Origin: Candidatus Xianfuyuplasma coldseepsis | GTDB taxonomy: Bacteria; Bacillota_I; Bacilli_A; Izemoplasmatales; Izemoplasmataceae | Assembly (NCBI RefSeq): GCF_014023125.1 | Contig: NZ_CP048914.1 | Span: 896,698-960,697 of the forward strand | DNA: 64,000 bases | Direction of reading: 5' to 3' | In this document: positions 30,597-38,290 of the stretch, piece by piece | How the letters are laid out: each line of letters begins with the position of its first letter | Numbering within the stretch: the first letter of the stretch is position 1 | Translations under genes and position numbers: made by a program | Notes under the pieces: model-generated | The model's database searches: none | Told to the model about the DNA's origin: nothing | The model's input: only the letters and a program-made list of their open reading frames with translations

Positions 30597-30962
30597 CTAT
30601 AGTCTATATTTACCAATAAGATTGTCTTGGACGACCTTACCACCGATAATATGTTCATTTATGATTCGTTCTGCTACGTCGACATCAACACGGCAGTACG
30701 TCGTTCGTTTCTCACCTTCTAGTACCTCTACAATTGGTTCAATGGCGCATTCACCAATACAACCAACAGGAGTTACGGTAACGTTGGGGATATCTTTTTC
30801 GGCAATATCCTCAACCAATTTATTCATGACCGGGCGGGCTCCAGCACTGATACCGCAAGTTGCCATACCGACAAGTATACGTGTACCTTCGTTTTTACCC
30901 CTCATCGTAACTTTACGTTGAGCAGCATCCCGAATTTTCTTTAAATCGTCTAAAGATTTCAT
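30597..30962 (-). CDS. hndB: HndB-like [2Fe-2S] thioredoxin-fold ferredoxin
   Basis: 121 residues. RILVGMATCGISAGAR gives a single Cys, and VTPVGCIGECAIEPIVEV gives the paired Cys of the thioredoxin-like ferredoxin family; TYCRV supplies a fourth. This is the small electron-transfer subunit found beside HydB in NADP-reducing hydrogenases (HndB of Desulfovibrio). It starts 4 bases inside the end of the upstream ATPase gene. Confidence 0.88.
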   Translation of the reverse strand: MKSLDDLKKIRDAAQRKVTMRGKNEGTRILVGMATCGISAGARPVMNKLVEDIAEKDIPNVTVTPVGCIGECAIEPIVEVLEGEKRTTYCRVDVDVAERIINEHIIGGKVVQDNLIGKYRL

Positions 30963-31513
30963 CTTGCTTCCTCCTTATGAATTGTCGTTATTCCTTCTTT
31001 TATATTGTTCTTAACCCACATGATTACGTCATAATCAGCGAGAGGAATTCCATTTAGTACGTTCTTAATTTCACGAGTATCTAAAACATACTCTTTATGA
31101 TTGCATATGTGCTTGTAATAAATATCTATGGCAGCCTCATTCATTAGTAGAATGGCTAAGGTATCTTCTATCGAACCGAGTGGAGCACGATCGATGTGAT
31201 TGTGCTCAAACTGAGCAATTACGGACGTACCTTGATTGACTTTTGAGGTAATATTAAACGTCCCTCCAGCCATTTCAGCAGCCATTTTAAAGAGAGAGAC
31301 ACCCATTCCTACAGAACGAGTTGTTCTCGTTGTAAAGAAGGGATCTGCAACTTCACTTAATGTTTTTTCGTTCATACCAAATCCATTGTCATGGATTTCA
31401 ATGATATATGTGTTTTTGATAGTATCTTCGGTAATAATGATTTGTATTAAAGACGCGTTTGCTTTGATTGAATTTTGACAGATATCTAGGATGTGTAGAG
31501 ACAACTCATTCAT
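30959..31513 (-). CDS. HATPase-domain protein in hydrogenase operon
   Basis: 184 residues. The first ~110 residues are a GHKL ATPase: N box LHILDICQNSIKANA, G1 DNGFGM, F box DPFFTTR and G2 SVGMGVSL. There is no dimerisation or phospho-acceptor His domain, so it is a stand-alone ATPase, not a normal sensor kinase. The C-terminal ~70 residues are unassigned. A signalling role in redox control of the hydrogenase is inference from the operon. It begins one base after the PHP gene ends. Confidence 0.85.
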   Translation of the reverse strand: MNELSLHILDICQNSIKANASLIQIIITEDTIKNTYIIEIHDNGFGMNEKTLSEVADPFFTTRTTRSVGMGVSLFKMAAEMAGGTFNITSKVNQGTSVIAQFEHNHIDRAPLGSIEDTLAILLMNEAAIDIYYKHICNHKEYVLDTREIKNVLNGIPLADYDVIMWVKNNIKEGITTIHKEEAR

Positions 31514-32221
31514 TTAATCACGACCTTTTAGATATGCAAATAGGGCTTCTATTGATTTCTCAGGTAATTCCAACTCTTCTTCTCGTTCTGATAACCTTAA
31601 GATTGAGTGTGCATCAGAACTAGAGAGAATTGGGAATTGTGTAATCTCGGGATGTTGCGATAAAAACTCTTCCTTCTTGTAGTGTTGAATCTCAACACCG
31701 TCAAAGGGTATGTCGGATAGAGAATAATATAATAGAGCGCTTTTGCTAGAACGTTCAATGTGTGCCAAGACACACTTGCCGTTATGTTTTTGGACAAAAT
31801 GATAGAGTTCCATATAAGGGATAGTAGTAGCCCGTAATGAATATGGATACGTTTCAAGTTCGATATCATAGATATCAGTAATGACTTGATCCGATTGGGA
31901 AAACGGTCCCCAATCTTCCTTTTTCAAATATCGTTCAAGATGATTTGATAATACTATTACATCTTCATACGTGCGAAAATAACATAGTACATCAAATCCC
32001 TCTGCTACAGTTACTTCAATCCCGGGTACAACGATAAAATCATAGGCTTTTTCGATTTCTTGAATGGTTTGTAGTTGCTTCGCTGTATTGTGATCTGTTA
32101 TCGCCACAAAATCGAGTTTCTTCAACATCGCCATATTGAGGATGTTGTTTGGTGTCATCATCTCACCGCCATCAGGCGATAAAATACTATGAATGTGTAA
32201 GTCGTATTTTAAACGGATAAT
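31514..32221 (-). CDS. PHP-domain phosphoesterase-like protein, probable ATT start
   Basis: 235 residues if started at ATT 32221. The first ATG (32161) would delete the PHP metal motif, because the in-frame sequence upstream encodes KYDLHIHSILSPDGGEMM, the H-x-H motif of the fold. No ATG, GTG or TTG lies between it and an in-frame stop. The ATT overlaps the preceding stop as TAATT, the same geometry as the TAATG junctions in this operon. Later motifs are VAITDHN, VPGIEV, LAHIER and LSSSDAHS. Such PHP proteins are probably phosphoesterases; substrate here unknown. Confidence 0.82.
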   Translation of the reverse strand: MIRLKYDLHIHSILSPDGGEMMTPNNILNMAMLKKLDFVAITDHNTAKQLQTIQEIEKAYDFIVVPGIEVTVAEGFDVLCYFRTYEDVIVLSNHLERYLKKEDWGPFSQSDQVITDIYDIELETYPYSLRATTIPYMELYHFVQKHNGKCVLAHIERSSKSALLYYSLSDIPFDGVEIQHYKKEEFLSQHPEITQFPILSSSDAHSILRLSEREEELELPEKSIEALFAYLKGRD

Positions 32222-32559
32222 TAGACACCAAGCTTATGCAATGCAACAACAGTATCTGCTGTTGTCATTGATGTGGATAATAGGGGAATGCCGAGTTCAT
32301 TCGCTTTATCAATGATGGATTGCTGTACTTGAATGTTATGTGGAAACACAACACCAGATAAATCCAGTAAGTGAACCACACCTAGAACATTGATGTTGTT
32401 CAACACAGTAACCAACAGTTCACCTTCATTTGCGAATCCCATCACATGACTTAATAAGTCACAGGCGAATACACCTTGAATGGTTTGATTGGTTTCCCCA
32501 GGGGAATTTAGTAGTGTCCATTGAGAATCTGCAATTACATCATTAATGTTCATACGCAT
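32221..32559 (-). CDS. DRTGG-domain protein (second copy)
   Basis: 112 residues, a single DRTGG domain, the small ligand-binding fold first noted in phosphotransacetylase and CBS-associated regulators. GVFACDLLSHVMGFANEGEL and VLGVVHLLDLSGVVFPHN are the recognisable parts. It overlaps the end of the ATPase gene and starts at ATG 32559 or 32553. A regulatory, possibly nucleotide- or redox-sensing, role is inference. It is paralogous to the DRTGG gene at 32980-33366. Confidence 0.82.
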   Translation of the reverse strand: MRMNINDVIADSQWTLLNSPGETNQTIQGVFACDLLSHVMGFANEGELLVTVLNNINVLGVVHLLDLSGVVFPHNIQVQQSIIDKANELGIPLLSTSMTTADTVVALHKLGV

Positions 32560-32980
32560 CTTCTGTAATGTTGAATTTTATCCGCAAGTACGTTCCATCA
32601 GTAGATGATTGAAGATCCATTTCATCACTTACAGCTTGAATATTTGGTAATCCCATACCAGCACCAAAGCCATTCTCAATAGCGTAAGAACTAGCGGTTG
32701 AGTACCCAGCTGTTAGTGCTTGTTCGATATTTTCAATACCAGGACCAACATCTTCAAATGTGATTTCGGCAAAATCATCGGTTATTTCGACACTGGCTTT
32801 ACCGCCATACGAATGAATAACAACGTTAATCTCAGCTTCGTATACGCCGATGGTAACCTGTTTGATAAATTCCCGTGATAATCCACGTTTTTTTAATGCT
32901 CGTTTTGTTAAGCTGGCAATCGTACCAGCGTTGGCGATGTCATTTCGTTCTATTTGGTGTTCTCTGGAGTACGGCTCCAT
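32543..32980 (-). CDS. RsbW/SpoIIAB-like ATPase
   Basis: 145 residues. N box GVYEAEINVVIHSY, G1 EDVGPGI and G2 GFGAGMGLPNIQAV identify the anti-sigma-factor type GHKL ATPase. No sigma factor, anti-anti-sigma (STAS) or PP2C phosphatase gene is nearby, so its partner is unknown; the flanking DRTGG proteins are candidates. Start overlaps the upstream stop as TAATG at 32980. Confidence 0.88.
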   Translation of the reverse strand: MEPYSREHQIERNDIANAGTIASLTKRALKKRGLSREFIKQVTIGVYEAEINVVIHSYGGKASVEITDDFAEITFEDVGPGIENIEQALTAGYSTASSYAIENGFGAGMGLPNIQAVSDEMDLQSSTDGTYLRIKFNITEDAYEH

Positions 32981-33366
32981 TAATTTTCCTCAAGAACAGA
33001 CTCGTAACTCTTAACACCATTCATGAATAATAAGCCACTTGTACGATACATCGTTAGTTCGGTACCAATTAAAGTAATTCCAATCTCATCAGCAAGATCA
33101 ATTACCGATTGAGAAGGTGTTTTACCGCGAACAAAGATAATCGTCTCTAAATCGAGGATTTCTGCTGTTCGCAATGCTTGATTTGTCACCAAACCCGTGA
33201 CCAATGCTCCATGGGCACCAATATGACTTGGCATTTTTTTAAGTAGCATTAATGCGTCACTCATCAGGTCACAAACAAAGGCGTAATTAATCTCTTTTAC
33301 ACATCGAGGGCATTCTTGGTTGTACTGTTTTGCATTCAATAATCCTAACACGTCATTTAGTTCCAT
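32980..33366 (-). CDS. DRTGG-domain protein (first copy)
   Basis: 128 residues. The DRTGG core is YAFVCDLMSDALMLLKKMPS and IIFVRGKTPSQSVIDLADEI. The N-terminus adds a C-x-x-C pair (ECPRCVKE) absent from the second copy, which could be a redox or metal site. Overlaps hydC as TAATG at 33366. Confidence 0.82.
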   Translation of the reverse strand: MELNDVLGLLNAKQYNQECPRCVKEINYAFVCDLMSDALMLLKKMPSHIGAHGALVTGLVTNQALRTAEILDLETIIFVRGKTPSQSVIDLADEIGITLIGTELTMYRTSGLLFMNGVKSYESVLEEN

Positions 33367-33851
33367 TATTTACCACGATACTCCTTTATCAGTCTTCTTG
33401 CTTTTGTTACACTCATTTCTCCATAAACGTCTTCATCAAAAGCCATTACTGGAGCCATTCCACATGTACCAATACAACGAATAGCTTCTAATGTATAGTA
33501 TCCATCTTCTGTCGTTCCACCAACATCAACACCGAGTTCGGTTTTCACAAAATCGAGAATGGTTTGGGCTCCACGTACATAACAAGGGGTTCCTAAACAA
33601 ACCCCAACGATGTGATCCCCTTTTGGATGTAATGTAAAACTTGAGTAAAAAGTTACAACACCGTTGATTTCAGCAACAGGAACTCCGGTTTCTTCAGAAA
33701 CAATCTTCTGAACTTCTAAGGGTATGCAGCTAAAGATACGTTGAGCTTCATGTAATATCGGCATAAGCGGTCCAGGATTCTTTTTATGATGTTTAATTTC
33801 TTTAAGCAATTCCTTTCGTTGCTCTTCGGATATCTCGAATTTCTTACCCAT
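33366..33851 (-). CDS. hydC: NuoE-like [2Fe-2S] hydrogenase subunit (HydC)
   Basis: 161 residues. Four-helix N-terminus then a thioredoxin-like [2Fe-2S] fold with VGVCLGTPCYVRGA and EAIRCIGTCGMAPVM, the NuoE/HydC cysteine pattern. It is the third subunit of the HydABC (HndACD) complex. First gene of the nine-gene hydrogenase operon; the other subunit genes come after five regulatory-type genes. Confidence 0.93.
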   Translation of the reverse strand: MGKKFEISEEQRKELLKEIKHHKKNPGPLMPILHEAQRIFSCIPLEVQKIVSEETGVPVAEINGVVTFYSSFTLHPKGDHIVGVCLGTPCYVRGAQTILDFVKTELGVDVGGTTEDGYYTLEAIRCIGTCGMAPVMAFDEDVYGEMSVTKARRLIKEYRGK

Positions 33852-33886
33852 AATCTACTCCTTATTAAAAAAATGATTTATATTCC

Positions 33887-33909
33887 AAACAATTATAACA
33901 TAATTGTTT
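33887..33909 (-). promoter_or_regulatory. Operator over hydrogenase promoter
   Basis: A perfect 10-3-10 inverted repeat: AAACAATTAT (33887-33896), AAC, ATAATTGTTT (33900-33909). On the minus strand it contains TATAAT (33892-33897), the likely -10 box of the hyd operon, with a weak -35 (TTTTAA, 33915-33920). The arms are oriented opposite to a Rex site (TTGTn...nACAA), so the regulator is not obviously Rex. Confidence 0.65.
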
Positions 33910-33996
33910 ATTTATTAAAAGACTTTTCAGGCATTTACGGTCAATATATGGGATGTTTCTAAATAACTTTAAAGCCCTAAATATAGCCGTTTTGAG

Positions 33997-34015
33997 AGAT
34001 GTTTGACAAACATCT
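33997..34015. repeat. Perfect 9-1-9 inverted repeat, hyd-tdk intergenic
   Basis: AGATGTTTGACAAACATCT is fully symmetric apart from the centre base. It lies midway in the 292-base divergent region and is not part of a terminator (no T run), so a protein-binding site is likely. Rest of the region: the hyd operator, and the tdk promoter (TTGGCG 34097-34102, 17 bp, TATAGT 34120-34125). Confidence 0.6.
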
Positions 34016-34143
34016 ATGAATAATTCTATGAATTGTTTGGTTACAAAAAATAATTATAAATAATCTTTATGATATTTTGGAAAACCATTGTTTTATTTGG
34101 CGTACTATTGTATTATGGATATAGTAAAAAATGAGGTGGAATT

Positions 34144-34749
34144 ATGTATTTGAATCAACGTGATGGATGGATTGAAGTGATTTGTGGTCCAATGTTTGCT
34201 GGAAAAACGGAAGAACTATTGCGCCGTGTTAAACGTTTGGAATATGCGAAAAAGAATATTGTTGTTTTCAAACCAAACATTGATAACCGTTACTCAGAAG
34301 GAGAAGTGGTATCCCATAATAACAATCGAACCAAATCTGTCAACATCGCTTCAGCATCACAGATATTCGATTATATCGATTCTGAAACAGATGTAGTTGC
34401 AATAGATGAAGTACAATTCCTAGATGAAGAAGCTGTTCCAATTTGTGAATTCTTGGCAGAAAAAGGCATTCGTGTCATCGTCAGCGGTCTTGATCGAGAT
34501 TTTCGCGGAGAGCCATTTAGTTTTATGCCTAAGTTACTTGCGATTGCTGAGTATGTGACAAAATTAACTGCTGTATGTGTTCATTGTGGTATTCCCGCTA
34601 CACGGACACAACGAATCGTAAATGGTAAACCGGCACGATATGATGATCCAATTGTAATGATAGGTGCAGAAGAAAGTTATGAAGCTCGTTGTCGCAAGTG
34701 TCATAAAGTGTATCGAAAACCAAATCTATATCGGAATAAGAAGTTGTAA
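34144..34749 (+). CDS. tdk: Thymidine kinase
   Basis: 201 residues, type II enzyme making dTMP from thymidine. P-loop [20 protein letters not shown] (Walker B-like), [12 protein letters not shown] lasso-side segment, and two zinc Cys pairs (CVHCG and CRKCHK). GAGGTGG precedes ATG 34144. Followed within 4 bases by tadA. Confidence 0.97.
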   Translation: MYLNQRDGWIEVICGPMFAGKTEELLRRVKRLEYAKKNIVVFKPNIDNRYSEGEVVSHNNNRTKSVNIASASQIFDYIDSETDVVAIDEVQFLDEEAVPICEFLAEKGIRVIVSGLDRDFRGEPFSFMPKLLAIAEYVTKLTAVCVHCGIPATRTQRIVNGKPARYDDPIVMIGAEESYEARCRKCHKVYRKPNLYRNKKL

Positions 34750-34752
34750 CAA

Positions 34753-35202
34753 TTGAATCATAGTAAATATATGAAAAAAGCCCTAAAAGAGGCTAAAAAA
34801 GCATATAAAAAAGGGGAAGTACCAATTGGTGCTGTCATCGTACACAACGGTAAAATCATCGCAAAAGCTCATAATTTACGAGAGAAAGCTAGAAAAGCCA
34901 CCGCACATGCAGAAATACTGGCCATTGAGAAAGCAAATAAAAAGTTAAAAAGTTGGCGCCTTGACACATGCACAATGTATGTTACAATAGAACCCTGTCC
35001 GATGTGTGCCGGCGCAATTATCCAATCGCGAATGAAGCAAGTAATTTACGGTGCAAAAGAATACAAAACAGGTGCTCATCAAAGCATCACCAATTTATTT
35101 GATAAACCATTTAACCATAAAGTCGAAGTCTTGGATGGAATCATGGAGGAAGAATGTGGTAAAATTATCACAAGTTTCTTCAAAAAACTAAGAACAAAAT
35201 AA
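34753..35202 (+). CDS. tadA: tRNA-specific adenosine deaminase
   Basis: 149 residues. Makes inosine at position 34 of tRNA-Arg. Zinc and catalytic motifs are TAHAEI (His, Glu) and PCPMCAG. The TTG start at 34753 gives the usual N-terminal NHSKYMKKALKEAKKAYKKG; ATG 34771 is a shorter alternative that loses the start of helix 1. Directly followed by SRP RNA, as in Bacillus. Confidence 0.95.
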   Translation: MNHSKYMKKALKEAKKAYKKGEVPIGAVIVHNGKIIAKAHNLREKARKATAHAEILAIEKANKKLKSWRLDTCTMYVTIEPCPMCAGAIIQSRMKQVIYGAKEYKTGAHQSITNLFDKPFNHKVEVLDGIMEEECGKIITSFFKKLRTK

Positions 35203-35203
35203 G

Positions 35204-35320
35204 ACATCTCTTATGAATCATCCTCATTCAATAGGTCGTAACGAACTAGGTCAGGTCGGGAACGAAGCAGCCTTAAGTTTTCTATCTATGTGGATGGGGG
35301 TGCTTGATAGGAGATGTTTT
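35204..35320 (+). ncRNA. ffs: SRP RNA, small (4.5S-like)
   Basis: The conserved apical domain reads GGTCAGGTCGGGAACGAAGC followed by AGCC. The tip is UCG-GGAA-CGA, a compensated G-C for C-G swap that keeps the GGAA tetraloop. ACATCTC (35204-35210) pairs with GAGATGT (35311-35317) to close the rod, and the T run after it provides termination. About 115 nt, so the Alu domain of Bacillus-type SRP RNA is absent. Position after tadA is conserved. Confidence 0.92.
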
Positions 35321-35328
35321 TCTTACCT

Positions 35329-35380
35329 TTGACATATATATTACTATATGGTAATATTACTGTATAATTATATTACTGTA
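35329..35380 (+). promoter_or_regulatory. ArsR gene promoter with three phased repeats
   Basis: TTGACA (35329-35334), 17-bp spacer, TAATAT (35352-35357). The 11-mer ATATTACTRTA occurs three times, starting at 35338, 35354 and 35370, an exact 16-base period across the promoter. This looks like an autoregulatory operator. Confidence 0.65.
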
Positions 35381-35401
35381 AAGTTATAGAGGTGAAATAA
35401 T

Positions 35402-35665
35402 GTGGATAAATTTGACGTCATTAAGCTCTTATCTGATGAAACAAGATTTTCAATTTTTAAAACACTATTAGACTTTGACCGGTTGTGTGTAAGTGAGATT
35501 GAAAACCTGTTAGGTATCAAACAAGCAAATACATCAAAACACCTTCGAAAGCTGAAGGATTTTGATGTAGTAGAATCGGTGCGTGAGAAAAATACAATTT
35601 TTTACAATGTCAAAGATCAATTTTTGACAGACAATGAGGAATTAATACGATACTTACTTGTTTAG
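35402..35665 (+). CDS. ArsR-family winged-helix regulator
   Basis: 87 residues. The HTH is VSEIENLLGIKQANTSKHLR followed by a wing KNTIFYNVKD; no Cys metal-binding motif in the recognition helix (one Cys only, LCVSEI). The start is GTG 35402 after GAGGTG; an overlapping ATG at 35400 reads another frame that stops after 22 codons. Usually such proteins repress their own operon and release on metal or thiol signals; target unknown. Confidence 0.85.
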   Translation: MDKFDVIKLLSDETRFSIFKTLLDFDRLCVSEIENLLGIKQANTSKHLRKLKDFDVVESVREKNTIFYNVKDQFLTDNEELIRYLLV

Positions 35666-35697
35666 TACAAATTGTAATACTTAAAGGGGATTAATTC

Positions 35698-36474
35698 ATG
35701 AGAAAAAAATACGTTTTTGCAGATTTAGATGGTACGATTCTGGATTATAACACTCATTCTGTGCCACAAAGTACCGTTGAAGCGTTGAAAATAGCTCGCC
35801 AAAATGGACATGAGATTGTTTTAGCAACCGGTAGGCCACCCGCATTGTTTTATGGAATAGACAAAGAACTTGGATTTCATTCATTTATTGCCGCAAATGG
35901 TCGGGTAGTTGTTTATCATGATGAGGTTATTTTTGAGAGCCCTATACCCGAACATAACATCGATGCAATACGTGAGCTTGCTCAGAAGGAGAAATTTGAT
36001 ATTGCCTATGAGAGTATGGATGGATTTGTACTAGAATCAATGTACAACGATACTTATCAAAAGTTTTGCGATCATTTCAATCTTCAATATCCAACTCTTG
36101 AACCAAATTACTACAAGGGTAAATCCGTCTATCAAATCAATCTTTTTTATCAAAAGGATGATTTCAAACGTTTTGAGAAGCTTGTACCAGGATTATCCTT
36201 TGAGTATTCCTGTCAATACGGTATTGATGTTAATACTGAGGGGGGATTCAAAGAGGTAGGAATCATAGAATTTATGAAGAAACTTGGATTAACACAAGAT
36301 GATATTATTGCGATTGGTGATGGATATAACGATATATCGATGTTGCAATTTGCGAGAACAAGCGTTGCCATGGGGAATGCTCATCTAGCTGTTCAGAAAG
36401 AAGCTAAATATGTAACGGATAGAATTGAGAATGATGGCTTGTATAAAGCGTTTAAAATGTTAGGATTGATATGA
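35698..36474 (+). CDS. Cof-type HAD phosphatase
   Basis: 258 residues. Motif I DLDGTILD (nucleophile and acid/base Asp), motif II ATGRP, motif III/IV GDGYNDISML with the upstream Lys, and a C2-type cap. The family dephosphorylates sugar phosphates, FMN and similar metabolites in the cytoplasm; specificity unknown. It follows the ArsR gene by 32 bases and may be co-transcribed. No signal peptide. Confidence 0.93.
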   Translation: MRKKYVFADLDGTILDYNTHSVPQSTVEALKIARQNGHEIVLATGRPPALFYGIDKELGFHSFIAANGRVVVYHDEVIFESPIPEHNIDAIRELAQKEKFDIAYESMDGFVLESMYNDTYQKFCDHFNLQYPTLEPNYYKGKSVYQINLFYQKDDFKRFEKLVPGLSFEYSCQYGIDVNTEGGFKEVGIIEFMKKLGLTQDDIIAIGDGYNDISMLQFARTSVAMGNAHLAVQKEAKYVTDRIENDGLYKAFKMLGLI

Positions 36475-36507
36475 AAAAACAACGTGTCTAGACACGTTGT
36501 TTTTTGT
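36474..36507. terminator. Bidirectional terminator, Cof gene and histidine kinase
   Basis: A perfect palindrome: AACAACGTGTC (36478-36488), TA, GACACGTTGTT (36491-36501), with A and T runs either side. Confidence 0.9.
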
Positions 36508-38290
36508 TCATATAGAAGTACGCTTTTACACCGTTTTTAACATTTGATATACCAAATTCGGCATCGTGAGCTTTCAGAATTTCGCTAACAAGGTACAGTC
36601 CAATACCGCTTCCTTTTGTTTTAATCGGGTTGGTTTCTTCCCTTGATATACGATAAAATGGCATCCAGATTTTCTCGATTTCTTCCGTCCGGATTGTAGT
36701 CCCGTAATTGGTTAATTCGAAGTACACTTTGTCTTTTCGTTCCGAGACTTCAAGGTACATCCTACCTCCAATAGGAGTGTATTTGATGGCGTTTGTCAAG
36801 AAATTTGATATGACACGTTTGATCAGCTTCTCGTCACCTTCTACAAAGACTTCATCTTGGACATTGATATCCAATTCAAGTTTATATTGACGAATGGCAT
36901 TCTCAAAATCATTAACAAAGAAACAAGCGGTTTTCGATAAATCAAATTCGGAAATCTCAAGTTGAGAGTTGGCGTCATCTAAGCGATAAATTTGTAACAT
37001 GTCTTGTATCATCATAGATGATTTATTAATCTCATCAAGGACATTTAGTAGTTCTTTTTGTTGTTCCTCATCGGGAATGATATCATCGAGGATTCCTTGA
37101 ATTGTAACTTGCATAATCATCAGTGGTGTTTTCAATTCATGAGAAATCGATGAAACCAATTGTTTTTTCAGGGAGACTTGCTTTGATTGATCTTCGTATA
37201 AACTCATTAACTCTGAATTTTTCCTGTTTAAAGTCTCCAGCGTGGTCCTTAAGTTTTTCGCAATTAGGTTGATACTGTTGGATAACGATTCATTTTCACG
37301 ATTATTATACTCATGCGCCTCAACATCAAAGTTTAACTGTGCAATTTGCCGGGCGACAAGCTCAATGTTTTGTATTGGTTTTGATATGATACTGGATAAA
37401 CGAAAACTCCAGATAAAGATAATGACAATAGCGGTTGCATATACGTAATAATTGTAGGAGTTCACAATATCAATCACATCGTTCGTATTAACGACCGGAA
37501 CAATTGTTACAATATAGTTCCACGTTTTTAAATTGTGAACAAACACTAATGTGTCGACAGAAGCTTCGGATGAACGATACCAAGAACCTTCAACACTACC
37601 ACTGGTATATTCGTAGTCTTTTAGATCAATTTCGCCCCCAACAATTCGGGCTACTTCATCACGAACAATAGGATTATTCTCAAATAAGTAGTTCAAGTTG
37701 TTTGGTTTACTGACATTGGTGATGGTTCCATTAACAGGTGTACAATCGACTTCAGCACACGTGATTTCACTATTATATAAAATGGTACTGCCTACCTCAA
37801 TGATATCCGCAGAATAGAACTCATCATTATAGGGATAAATGGTAACCGATAGTTGTAAATCTTCTGTATATTCAAAATCATTGTTTGGTACAAGGACCGT
37901 ATAAGAAAGTAATGTTGTATCATCCTGTATCGTAAACGTATAATCCGTTCCAGAGGATGTTAAAATTCGATACTGCCCACCGACAATGACACTATAGGCA
38001 TTGTTTTCAGAAGTGAAACGATACATTTCATCATAGTAATCGATGTCGTCTTGATTCATATTTTCAACATATTCAATCAAATCGGAATGGATTCGATCAA
38101 AATCTTGAGTCGTAAAGAAATTACGGAAAAATGCAACATTGAGAATCGACTGCAAAGCGAAGAAAGATAGGAAAATCAAACTGATAGTGATGATTAATTG
38201 CGTCGAAATGGAACGAGCTTTGAAGAGGCGAACAATGGTCTTCCATGTATTGCGGAACCAATCTTGTACGTTTGCACTAATCTGTTTCAT
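36488..38290 (-). CDS. Sensor histidine kinase with large extracellular domain
   Basis: 600 residues. Membrane segments near residues 32-53 and 285-305 enclose a ~230-residue extracellular domain with a Cys pair (ITCAEVDCTPVNG). A HAMP-like linker, HisKA with SSISHELKTPL, and HATPase with N box FLTNAIKY and G2 KGSGIGLYLV follow. ATG 38290 follows GAGG by several bases and overlaps the regulator gene by 14 bases; TTG 38302 is less likely. The signal is unknown. Confidence 0.9.
   Translation of the reverse strand: MKQISANVQDWFRNTWKTIVRLFKARSISTQLIITISLIFLSFFALQSILNVAFFRNFFTTQDFDRIHSDLIEYVENMNQDDIDYYDEMYRFTSENNAYSVIVGGQYRILTSSGTDYTFTIQDDTTLLSYTVLVPNNDFEYTEDLQLSVTIYPYNDEFYSADIIEVGSTILYNSEITCAEVDCTPVNGTITNVSKPNNLNYLFENNPIVRDEVARIVGGEIDLKDYEYTSGSVEGSWYRSSEASVDTLVFVHNLKTWNYIVTIVPVVNTNDVIDIVNSYNYYVYATAIVIIFIWSFRLSSIISKPIQNIELVARQIAQLNFDVEAHEYNNRENESLSNSINLIAKNLRTTLETLNRKNSELMSLYEDQSKQVSLKKQLVSSISHELKTPLMIMQVTIQGILDDIIPDEEQQKELLNVLDEINKSSMMIQDMLQIYRLDDANSQLEISEFDLSKTACFFVNDFENAIRQYKLELDINVQDEVFVEGDEKLIKRVISNFLTNAIKYTPIGGRMYLEVSERKDKVYFELTNYGTTIRTEEIEKIWMPFYRISREETNPIKTKGSGIGLYLVSEILKAHDAEFGISNVKNGVKAYFYMNKKQRV

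Noticed and set aside
34021-34135. Possible small gene or second tdk promoter in AT-rich stretch
   Set aside because: No open frame with a ribosome site; only the TTGGCG/TATAGT promoter is supported.
33852-34143. Rex operator upstream of the hydrogenase operon
   Set aside because: The inverted repeats there do not match TTGTnAA-N4-TTnACAA; the arms are the wrong way round.
35400-35470. ATG at 35400 as start of the ArsR gene
   Set aside because: That frame stops after about 22 codons; GTG 35402 opens the frame with a full winged helix.
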